This document shows, piece by piece, positions 17,237-24,561 of a stretch of 64,000 bases of DNA. A model generated the notes under the pieces. It made no database searches, was not told the DNA's origin, and worked only from the letters and a program-made list of their open reading frames with translations. The stretch is from UBA6522 sp965262365 (GTDB taxonomy: Bacteria; Pseudomonadota; Gammaproteobacteria; Steroidobacterales; Rariloculaceae): the NCBI GenBank assembly GCA_965262365.1, contig OZ253541.1, positions 3,782,001 through 3,846,000 of the forward strand, read 5' to 3'. The translations under genes were made by a program, and so were the position numbers. Position 1 is the stretch's first letter. Every line of letters begins with the position of its first letter.

Positions 17237-18175
17237 CTACTGCACGACCTGGTCGGCCCAATCATCGGTCGTGAACCAGTAATCATGGCGCGCCTGCAAC
17301 CAACCGGTGCGCCAATGGTTGGCAATCCAGTGGTTGAAAAAGTTCAGCGCATCGGGGTCGCCCTTGCGAAGGGCAAATCCCTCGCCCTGTTGATCGAACA
17401 GGACGTCAAAGGGGACGTACAGTATGTCCGGATAGGTTCTTGCCTCGCGGGACGGTGCGGGTTCGGAGGCCATGGTCGCATGTGCGTTGCCGTTCAGCAC
17501 CTCTTGTGTCGCGGTGCCTTCCTCGTCGAATAGCAGCAGTTCCGCGTCCGGGAAGGTGTTGGCGATTACGACAGCGGGTGTGCCGCCGCGGCGGGCTGCG
17601 AACGTCACCTCCGGACTGTTGAAATCCTCTACCGAAAAGTCTGCGGTCAACTGGCGATTGGCCAGAATCGTCGCGCCGGTGAAGGCGTATGGCTGTGTGA
17701 AATTGACCGTCAGGTTACGCTGCGGGGTGATCGACAAGCCGCTGATGATGGCATCGAATTTTCCGGAGACGAGCGCCGGGATTATTCCGTCCCAGGCGGT
17801 CGGGGTGAACTCCACGTCCACGCCCATGTCTTCGGCCAGCTTGCGGCCGACATCGATTTCAAAGCCGATCAGCTCGCCCTTGCTGTCGCGCATCGACCAG
17901 GGCACGAACAGCGACAGGCCGATCTTGATGACGCGGCGCCGCTTGATCGTCTCGATGGCACTCTCCGCGGACAGTTCCTGGCGGGCATTCTGCGCCTGGG
18001 CCGTTGGCGCGGCTCCCGCCATCACGGCGAACGCAAGTACCGCTCCCATGAGGCGCCCGAATCCGGCAGCCCGTGGCAAGAGCCCGGCTGAATTCGACAG
18101 GCAATACGCGCTAGCAGCCCGTGGCGAAAGTCCCGCTGCATTGGACCGGCGATGCGCGTTAGGTTTTGACTGCAT
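17237..18175 (-). CDS. Amino acid ABC transporter substrate-binding protein, copy 2
   Basis: A family 3 periplasmic binding protein of 312 residues with IKIGLSLFVPWSMRD, GFEIDVGRKLAEDMG and SGLSITPQRN. It is the ancestral copy by position: its ATG (18175) overlaps the end of the permease gene by 17 bp and has GGAGAA upstream. Residues 6-37 are two 16-residue repeats (…SNAAGLSPRAA and …SNSAGLLPRAA) encoded by a 48-bp tandem repeat, placed before the leader (MGAVLAFAVMAGAAPTAQA). The leader thus starts about 40 residues in. The protein should deliver a polar amino acid to the two permeases of this operon. Confidence 0.88.
   Translation of the reverse strand: MQSKPNAHRRSNAAGLSPRAASAYCLSNSAGLLPRAAGFGRLMGAVLAFAVMAGAAPTAQAQNARQELSAESAIETIKRRRVIKIGLSLFVPWSMRDSKGELIGFEIDVGRKLAEDMGVDVEFTPTAWDGIIPALVSGKFDAIISGLSITPQRNLTVNFTQPYAFTGATILANRQLTADFSVEDFNSPEVTFAARRGGTPAVVIANTFPDAELLLFDEEGTATQEVLNGNAHATMASEPAPSREARTYPDILYVPFDVLFDQQGEGFALRKGDPDALNFFNHWIANHWRTGWLQARHDYWFTTDDWADQVVQ
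18066..18161 (-). repeat. Two tandem 48-bp REP-like units (copies D and E)
   Basis: Units 18066-18113 and 18114-18161 are both 48 bp, both start GCAGCCCGTGGC and end CGCG(C/T)TA, and differ at about eleven positions. The unit is exactly 16 codons, so the array adds 32 residues in frame to binding protein 2. Confidence 0.85.
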
Positions 18176-19070
18176 AGCGTTTCTCCAGGAAGGTGACGAA
18201 TATAGACAGCGTCAGCGTGATCGCCAGGTACGCGGCCGCTATCGTGAACCAGACTTCAAAGCTCAGATAGGTGTCCGCAATGATGTTCCGCCCGGTGGTG
18301 GTCAATTCGACCACCGCGATCACGCTGACGATGGCGGAACTCTTTACCAAGTGCACCGCTTCGCCCGCCATTGGCGGAAGCATGATCTTGATCGATTGCG
18401 GCAGGATCACGAAGCGGTAGGCCTGGCCCGTGGACAGGCCGATGGATCTGGCCGCCTCCCACTGTCCGGCACCCACGGCACCGATCCCGGCGCGGAAAAT
18501 TTCGGACACCAGCGCCGCATGGTATACGCCCAGGCAGAGGACCGACGCCATGAACCGGTCAAGGTCGAAGATCGGCCCGAGCACGTAGTAGAAAAGGTAC
18601 AGCAGCACCAGCAGCGGCATGTTCCTCACAAACTCCAGGAAGATCGTCGCAAGCGCCCTTCCGACCACGAGGTTGGAGAGCCGCAGCAGGGCCACGAGCA
18701 AGCCCCCGCTCATGGCCATGAGGAAGGCCTGCAGTGACAGGGTCAGCGTGCTCACCAGTCCGATGGAAATCTCGCCCCACTGAAACCCGTCGTCTGTGAG
18801 CCGATAGAGGTAATCGGGAATCCGGTACCACTGCCAGTTGTACCCCATCGCTTCGGCGCCGGTCAGCGAAACCCGGACCAGCAGGTACATGACGATGAGA
18901 TACAGGGCCACCGGGACCGCCCTGGTTTGCACCAGACGCAGGACGCGTTGTCCAAGGGATCGGCCCGCTCCCTGACCCGGACTCCGGTTCCGACGCCGGT
19001 CGTGCTCACGGTTCTGAGGCCCGTCCTGGCCCTGACCCCGATCTCCAAACCCGACCATCCCTTCAGCCAC
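18159..19070 (-). CDS. Polar amino acid ABC transporter permease (second)
   Basis: An inner-membrane permease of 303 residues. The first ~45 residues are charged and rich in Gly, Arg and Asp; then comes a first helix (VPVALYLIVMYLLVRV), a loop and five further helices. The EAA loop is seen in WEAARSIGLSTGQAYRFVILP. It is the HisQ/GltK-like partner of the permease at the end of the operon. Its start lies 3 bp after the ATPase stop and its end overlaps binding protein 2, so the genes are tightly coupled. The charged N-terminus is longer than usual; a later start may be used. Confidence 0.92.
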   Translation of the reverse strand: MAEGMVGFGDRGQGQDGPQNREHDRRRNRSPGQGAGRSLGQRVLRLVQTRAVPVALYLIVMYLLVRVSLTGAEAMGYNWQWYRIPDYLYRLTDDGFQWGEISIGLVSTLTLSLQAFLMAMSGGLLVALLRLSNLVVGRALATIFLEFVRNMPLLVLLYLFYYVLGPIFDLDRFMASVLCLGVYHAALVSEIFRAGIGAVGAGQWEAARSIGLSTGQAYRFVILPQSIKIMLPPMAGEAVHLVKSSAIVSVIAVVELTTTGRNIIADTYLSFEVWFTIAAAYLAITLTLSIFVTFLEKRYAVKT

Positions 19071-19073
19071 CTT

Positions 19074-19820
19074 CTAATGCTCCAGAATCTGGTCCAGAAA
19101 CTTCCTGCAGCGCGCGCTGGACGGTCTGGAAAAGAAGGCATCGGGAGGCGAGGATTCGACGATCTCGCCGTTGTCCATGAACACCATGGTGTCGGCGACC
19201 TTGCGGGCGAAACCCATCTCGTGGGTGACGCAGACCATCGTCATGCCGCTGCGCGCCAGCTCCACCATGACATCCAGCACTTCGTTGATCATTTCCGGGT
19301 CGAGCGCGGACGTCGGTTCGTCGAACAGCATGATGCGCGGTTCCATGCACAGCGACCGCGCGATCGCCACCCGCTGCTGCTGACCGCCGGAAAGCTCGGC
19401 CGGGTACTTGTCCGCCTGCTCGGGGATGTGGACGCGGTCGAGGTACTTCCGGGCGCGGTCGGTTGCGTCGGACCTCGAAATCCTGCGCACCCGCATCGGA
19501 CCCAGCATCAGGTTCTCAAGCACCGTCAAGTGCGGGAACAGGTTGAACTGCTGAAATACCATCCCGACTTCGGTGCGCACGCCGCGAAGCTCCTTCGCCC
19601 GGCCTGTCATCTCGACTCCGTCGACGAATACCCGCCCCGCCGATGGTTCCTCCAACCGATTGATGCACCGCAGCAGCGTCGACTTGCCGGAGCCGGACGG
19701 GCCGCACACGACCACGCGCTCGCCGGTCCCGATGGTCAGGCTGACATCCTTCAGAGCCTGGAATTCGTCAAAGAACTTGTCGAGGTTGCGTATTTCGATT
19801 ATGGGTCGGCTGCCGGCCAT
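19074..19820 (-). CDS. Polar amino acid ABC transporter ATPase
   Basis: An ABC-type ATPase of 248 residues, standard length for GlnQ/HisP-like subunits. Walker A GPSGSGKST, Q-loop VFQQFNLFPHLTVLEN, signature LSGGQQQR, Walker B IMLFDEPTSALDPE and H-loop VTHEMGFA are all present. It is the first gene of the operon. It energises import through the two permeases from the binding proteins encoded downstream. The C-terminus lacks any regulatory extension. Confidence 0.96.
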   Translation of the reverse strand: MAGSRPIIEIRNLDKFFDEFQALKDVSLTIGTGERVVVCGPSGSGKSTLLRCINRLEEPSAGRVFVDGVEMTGRAKELRGVRTEVGMVFQQFNLFPHLTVLENLMLGPMRVRRISRSDATDRARKYLDRVHIPEQADKYPAELSGGQQQRVAIARSLCMEPRIMLFDEPTSALDPEMINEVLDVMVELARSGMTMVCVTHEMGFARKVADTMVFMDNGEIVESSPPDAFFSRPSSARCRKFLDQILEH

Positions 19821-19963
19821 CGAGTCCCCGTTTCCCTGTTGCCGCGTGCTCCTGCGGCTGTCTTCCTTCGCTGGGCGGACGCACGACCCGCCATGATTTT
19901 GTATAGTTTACTTCCTGGCGGGTCGCTTCACTGACACCGTGCCGAAATGGATGGACCAGATTC

Positions 19964-21091
19964 ATGCTGAACAACCTGAACCAAATCGTACGCCGCGCCA
20001 CGCGAAGAGCGGTGCTGTGCGCAGTCGTCATGGGCACGGCGCTCGCTGCCGGATCGCTTCCGAACCCTGCCACGGCGCAAGGCTATTACGACGGCGAGAC
20101 GATCACGCTGATCATGGGGCTTGACGCCTCCGCGGGCGGGACCACCGTCGGGCGGCTGCTGGCCAAGCACCTGGAAATGAACCTCGAGGGCAATCCCAAC
20201 GTCGTCGTGCGCAACATGCCCGGCGCCTCAATGATGTCGGCGCATATTTTCGTGCTCCTGAAGGCCCCGAGGGACGGCACCACGCTTTATTACGGGCCGC
20301 GCTCCTCGCTGGGCGAACTGCTCGAATTCCCGGGGCATTCCTTCGAGTACTCGCAGTTCACCGTGCTCGGCGGCGTGCAATTGGCGCCGCTGGTCACGTA
20401 CGTTCGCAAGGACATGCTGCCCGGGGGCATCCAGACGCCCGCCGACGTGCTCCGTGCCGAAGGCCTGATATTCGGCGGCATCTCCGCAGAACACGGACGC
20501 ATGATCGCCAGCACGCTTGGACTCGACCTGATCGGGGCGGACTACCACTTCGTCGGCGGCTATCCCGGCAGCGGCAGGATCCGGGCCTCGGTGCTGAGCG
20601 GCGAAGTGAACATGGCCACGGATGCCGCCCATGCCTATCTCAACGAGGTGGTGCCGATGTTCGAGCAGCAGGGTCTGAACGCGCCGTTGTTCAGCCTGCC
20701 GCTGTTGAACGCGGACGGGGAACTGGTCAAGAGTCCCCTGGTTCCCGATATTCCCACCATCGACGAACTCTACGAGTCCATTCACGGCTCGCCGCCGTCC
20801 GGGGAGAACTGGGACGCCATCCGCACCATGATCGAGATCGATCAGACCATGCAACACGTCTTCCTGGGCCCGCCGAGGATGGATCCGCGAGCCATCGAGG
20901 AATTCCGTGCCGTGCTGGGGCCCGCGCTGGCCACCGAGGCGTTTGGTGAAGAGGCCATGCGCATTCTCAGTTATGTGCCCGACCATGTGGACGCTCAACG
21001 CGCCACCGACATTCTCAACGCCACTGCCGATGTCACGCCCGAGACCCAGGCCTATATCGAGGCGCAAATCGCGCGGAACAACGGTTACTGA
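19964..21091 (+). CDS. Tripartite tricarboxylate transporter (TctC/Bug-like) substrate-binding protein
   Basis: A 375-residue periplasmic binding protein. A signal peptide (MGTALAAGSLPNPATAQG) precedes YYDGETITLIMGLDASAGGTT, the first strand-loop of the family. NPNVVVRNMPGASMM and LYYGPRSS follow as further Bug-type ligand contacts. It is somewhat longer and more divergent than typical TctC (about 320 residues). No membrane subunits are adjacent; the fused TctA-TctB permease in this window is 16 kb away. It diverges from the ABC operon and precedes the acyl-CoA synthetase by 130 bp. The ligand is probably a carboxylate, by family only. Confidence 0.82.
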   Translation: MLNNLNQIVRRATRRAVLCAVVMGTALAAGSLPNPATAQGYYDGETITLIMGLDASAGGTTVGRLLAKHLEMNLEGNPNVVVRNMPGASMMSAHIFVLLKAPRDGTTLYYGPRSSLGELLEFPGHSFEYSQFTVLGGVQLAPLVTYVRKDMLPGGIQTPADVLRAEGLIFGGISAEHGRMIASTLGLDLIGADYHFVGGYPGSGRIRASVLSGEVNMATDAAHAYLNEVVPMFEQQGLNAPLFSLPLLNADGELVKSPLVPDIPTIDELYESIHGSPPSGENWDAIRTMIEIDQTMQHVFLGPPRMDPRAIEEFRAVLGPALATEAFGEEAMRILSYVPDHVDAQRATDILNATADVTPETQAYIEAQIARNNGY

Positions 21092-21221
21092 TGGCCGGAT
21101 GACCGGCGGACCTGGAGACTTCCTCGGGCACCCGGGAAACGGTGGGCCAGGAGGACAGTTTTCTCAGAATTCGAGACGGCGATCGGTCGGTCCCGGCCGG
21201 CGTTCGCGCCGGAGAACAACA

Positions 21222-22895
21222 ATGAAGCTCAGCCTGGTAAAGGGTCCAACCGACGCCCCGCTGCTCGAAACCGCAATCGGCGATGCCCTGGATCGCGCGG
21301 CTGAACGATGGGGCGACCAGGAAGCACTTGTGGTAGTCCACCAGGGCATCCGCTGGACCTGGTCCGAACTGCGCGAAAGGGTCGACACCTTCGCGCGTGG
21401 GCTGATAGCGCTGGGATTCCGTCCCGGCGATCGCCTGGGAATCTGGGCGACGAACCGGTGGGAGTGGATCGTCACCCAACATGCCACCGCCCGGATCGGT
21501 GTGATACTGGTGAATATCAATCCCGCGTATCGTCCGGGCGAACTCGAGTACGCCTTGAACAAGGCGGGCTGCAAGGGCCTGGTAACGGGCGTCAGCTTCA
21601 AGGCGTCCAACTACATCGCCATGTTGAACGAGTTGATACCGGAACTGGCCGCTTGCGAGCCGGGCGAGGTTCGATCGCAACGCGTGCCCTCCCTGACCAC
21701 GGTGATCCGCCTGGGCCACGAGACGACCCCGGGGATGTTCAATTTCAGCGACGTTGCGGAGCGTGAGCCGAATGCTGCCGATCCGTCGCTGTGCGAGGTC
21801 GCAGCGAGGCTCGACAACAACGATGCGATCAACATCCAGTTCACCTCAGGCACCACCGGATCGCCCAAGGGCGCAACGCTGACCCACAGAAACATTCTCA
21901 ACAACGCCCGCTTCCTGGGCGCGATGATGCAGCAGACTACCAGCGACCGAATCTGCGTTCCCGTGCCCATGTACCACTGCTTCGGGATGGTCGCGGGCGC
22001 CCTCGTCTGTCTCGTTTACGGAGCCACCCTGGTGATGCCGTCGGAGGCTTTCGAGCCGGGCGCGACACTTCGGGCGGTAGCCGCCGAACGCTGCACGACG
22101 CTCTACGGCGTGCCGACGATGTTCCTGGCGATGCTTGACCATCCGGACTTTCCCGGCACCGATGTTTCCACTCTGCGCACCGGCATCATGGCCGGCGCCC
22201 CGTGCCCGGTGGAACTGATGAAGCAGGCGGTTGGCGTTTTTCATCTGCCGGAGATCACGATCGCCTACGGCATGACGGAGACGAGTCCGGCCACGTTCCA
22301 GAGCCGCACCGACGACCCCGTGGACCTGCGCTGCGGCACGGTCGGGCGGATTCATCCCCACGGCGAGGGCAAGATCGTCGATTCCGACGGCGCGATTCTG
22401 CCCTGTGGCGCACAAGGCGAGATCATGACCCGCGGCTACATGGTGATGAAGGGATACTGGGACGATCCCGAACGAACTGCGGAGACCATCGAAAGGGCCG
22501 GCTGGATCCATACCGGGGACCTCGGCACGCTGGACGAAAACGGTTGGCTGCGAGTCACCGGCCGCGTCAAGGAGATGATCATCCGGGGCGGCGAAAAAGT
22601 GTACCCGCGCGAGGTCGAGGAACATCTGTATCGTCATCCAAAGATTCTGGACGCACAGGTATTCGGCGTGCCCGATCGTCTTCTGGGGGAAGATGTCGCG
22701 GTCTGGGTCAAGCTGCGCGAGGGCGAGGAATCGTCCGCGGAGGAGATTCGTGGTTTCTGCAACGGCGAGATCGCCCACTACAAGATTCCGAAATATGTGC
22801 GGTTCGTGGCCGAGTTTCCGATGACGGTGACCGGGAAAGTACAGAAGTTCGAGATGCAAAGGATTCTGGCGGTAGAGCTCGGCGTCAATGAGTAG
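21222..22895 (+). CDS. AMP-dependent acyl-CoA synthetase
   Basis: A 557-residue ANL-superfamily enzyme that adenylates a carboxylic acid and transfers it to CoA. Motifs: P-loop FTSGTTGSPKGATLTH, A5-like AYGMTETSP, A7-like IHTGDLGTLDENG, hinge GRVKEMIIRGGEKVYPREVEE, and the catalytic Lys in TVTGKVQK. The ATG at 21222 has GGAGA 7 bp upstream; longer in-frame extensions are not family-like. The fatty-acyl/FadD-like layout and the SDR directly downstream suggest a small acyl or alcohol degradation unit. The acid chain length cannot be read. Confidence 0.92.
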   Translation: MKLSLVKGPTDAPLLETAIGDALDRAAERWGDQEALVVVHQGIRWTWSELRERVDTFARGLIALGFRPGDRLGIWATNRWEWIVTQHATARIGVILVNINPAYRPGELEYALNKAGCKGLVTGVSFKASNYIAMLNELIPELAACEPGEVRSQRVPSLTTVIRLGHETTPGMFNFSDVAEREPNAADPSLCEVAARLDNNDAINIQFTSGTTGSPKGATLTHRNILNNARFLGAMMQQTTSDRICVPVPMYHCFGMVAGALVCLVYGATLVMPSEAFEPGATLRAVAAERCTTLYGVPTMFLAMLDHPDFPGTDVSTLRTGIMAGAPCPVELMKQAVGVFHLPEITIAYGMTETSPATFQSRTDDPVDLRCGTVGRIHPHGEGKIVDSDGAILPCGAQGEIMTRGYMVMKGYWDDPERTAETIERAGWIHTGDLGTLDENGWLRVTGRVKEMIIRGGEKVYPREVEEHLYRHPKILDAQVFGVPDRLLGEDVAVWVKLREGEESSAEEIRGFCNGEIAHYKIPKYVRFVAEFPMTVTGKVQKFEMQRILAVELGVNE

Positions 22896-22905
22896 CAGAC
22901 AGCTT

Positions 22906-22950
22906 AGCGGCCCGTGGAAAAAGTTCCGCTTCGGTTGATTGCCCAATCCA
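22906..22950 (+). repeat. Diverged REP-like element
   Basis: GCGGCCCGTGGAAAAAGT followed by TCCGCTTCGGTTGA resembles the elements in the ABC operon (GCAGCCCGTGGCAAGAGTCC…). It lies between the acyl-CoA synthetase and the SDR gene, its expected intergenic setting. Confidence 0.5.
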
Positions 22951-23005
22951 TGTCGGATGGCGTGTCCGTTGGTGGCGGCAATTCGTGACGCGCCGTGGTC
23001 AGGTG

Positions 23006-23851
23006 ATGAACTTATCGAACAAGACCATCGTGATTTCCGGCGGTAGCCGGGGCATCGGACTTGCCATCGCGCTGCGCGCCGCGCGAGACGGCGCCAATGT
23101 CGTCCTCGCTGCCAAGACCGACCGGCCGCACCCGGTACTGCCGGGGACCGTCCACACAGCCGCGGAGCAGGTGGAAGCCGCGGGCGGCCGCGCGCTTGCG
23201 GCGGTCTGCGACGTGCGCGACGAAGAGCAGATCCAGTCCGTGGTCACGCGAGCAATGGAAACGTTCGGCGGCATCGACGCGCTGGTCCTCAACGCCAGCG
23301 CTCTTGCGCTCAAGGGCACGCTGGATCTTCCCACCAAGCGCTACGACCTGATGAGCGACATCAATCAACGCGGCACCTATCTGATGGGCAAGGCTTGCCT
23401 GCCGCACCTCATCGGGGCCGACAATCCACACATCCTTGCAATCTCCCCGCCCCTGGACTTCGCCGAGCACTGGTGGGGCGATCACCTGGGCTGGACGATG
23501 ACGAAATACGCCATGAGCCTGTGCGTGCGGGGCTGGGCGCAGGAATTCAAGGGCGAGGGGGTCGCTGCCAACGCGCTCTGGCCGCGTACGACGATCGCCA
23601 CAGCGGCCACCAGGATGCTGGGGGATGAGATCTTCCGGCACTCGCGCACACCCGAAATCATGGGCGACGCGGCGCACTGGATCCTGAGCCGGGACAGTCG
23701 TGAGTGCAGCGGCAATTTCTTAATCGACGAGACCGTGCTTCGGGAAAACGGCGTCACCGACTTCGATACCTATGCCAACGACCCGTCGACGCCCCTGTAC
23801 CTCGACTTGTTGATCGATGAACCGGACGGACTCTATTTCCGCGGTGGGTGA
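23006..23851 (+). CDS. HSDL2-like short-chain dehydrogenase with Trp in place of the catalytic Tyr
   Basis: A 281-residue SDR. The nucleotide-binding motif SGGSRGIG (11-18), LNASA (96-100) and the catalytic-Ser region ISPPL (146-150) are present. The family's FKGxxxANALWPRT stretch and the C-terminal SGNFLIDE match HSDL2-type peroxisomal or bacterial SDRs. The usual YxxxK is WTMTK (W163, K167; codon TGG), so the catalytic Tyr appears lost. ATG at 23006 begins at the domain edge; GTG at 22985 is an alternative. It follows the acyl-CoA synthetase in the same direction. It may be an inactive or altered dehydrogenase of lipid or terpenoid metabolism. Confidence 0.85.
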   Translation: MNLSNKTIVISGGSRGIGLAIALRAARDGANVVLAAKTDRPHPVLPGTVHTAAEQVEAAGGRALAAVCDVRDEEQIQSVVTRAMETFGGIDALVLNASALALKGTLDLPTKRYDLMSDINQRGTYLMGKACLPHLIGADNPHILAISPPLDFAEHWWGDHLGWTMTKYAMSLCVRGWAQEFKGEGVAANALWPRTTIATAATRMLGDEIFRHSRTPEIMGDAAHWILSRDSRECSGNFLIDETVLRENGVTDFDTYANDPSTPLYLDLLIDEPDGLYFRGG

Positions 23852-24018
23852 CGAAGACCGTTCGACGGCGCGCGAGTAGCTTTCAGCGGCACGTGTTCTC
23901 CGACCTGCCCAATGGACAGCGCAGGGCTGCAATGCCAATTCTGCATGACGGCCGCGCTGCAAAATGCTCGCACAAATACCGCCTCGCAGTTATCGTTACG
24001 CAGCGGAGAGTACAGAAG

Positions 24019-24561
24019 ATGAGACGACGACTGTGTAACGGCCCATCGGCGCGATTTGGTCTTGCGGGCCTTACGCTGATTTGCCTCCTTGCGGCGCCAG
24101 CGCAAGCCCAGTTGCTGTCGGTCGCGAGCGAAGAAGGGCGCGTGATCGTCATGCCGGGCGGTTTGTCGGCCGTGCCGGGCACGATGGTGGACGGAGTCAA
24201 TCTCAGCGCAGACGTCGAGGGCGATTTCCGCGTCTATCGGGCGGTGTTTCGCGGCGAGTCACACGTCGCCCATGTCGCGCTGGAGGGCCCTCCGCGACAC
24301 ATGGCATTCGACCCTTCTCAGGCGCGGTTCCGCGAAGTGCTTCCCAGCCTGCTGGTCGAACTCGACGATTTTTCCCGCCTGGATGAGGTGGTCGAAGCCG
24401 TTGGCGGCGTTTCCGGAAAGAGCTACGAGCAACTTGGTTTCGCCATCGTGCAGTTGTCCGAAACGGCGAATCCGGGCGAGGCCGCGCAAACCCTGCAGGG
24501 CCACACCGCGGTCACCGCCGTGGAAGTGCAACTGAGCAGACCGCTTCGTGTGCCGCTCTAG
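24019..24561 (+). CDS. Secreted propeptide/I9-inhibitor-like protein, partner of the S8 protease
   Basis: A 180-residue exported protein. The leader ends near APAQA-QLL. The second half (about 95-180) has the size and pattern of a subtilisin propeptide or I9 inhibitor domain: LPSLLVELDDFSRLDEVVEA, YEQLGFAIVQLSE, then AAQTLQGHTAVTAVEV and a basic-proline tail RPLRVPL. The S8 protease encoded immediately downstream overlaps it by 14 bp and has no such prodomain of its own. I infer that it folds or inhibits that protease in trans. Family assignment rests on pattern alone. A longer in-frame start at 23848 has no leader. Confidence 0.7.
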   Translation: MRRRLCNGPSARFGLAGLTLICLLAAPAQAQLLSVASEEGRVIVMPGGLSAVPGTMVDGVNLSADVEGDFRVYRAVFRGESHVAHVALEGPPRHMAFDPSQARFREVLPSLLVELDDFSRLDEVVEAVGGVSGKSYEQLGFAIVQLSETANPGEAAQTLQGHTAVTAVEVQLSRPLRVPL

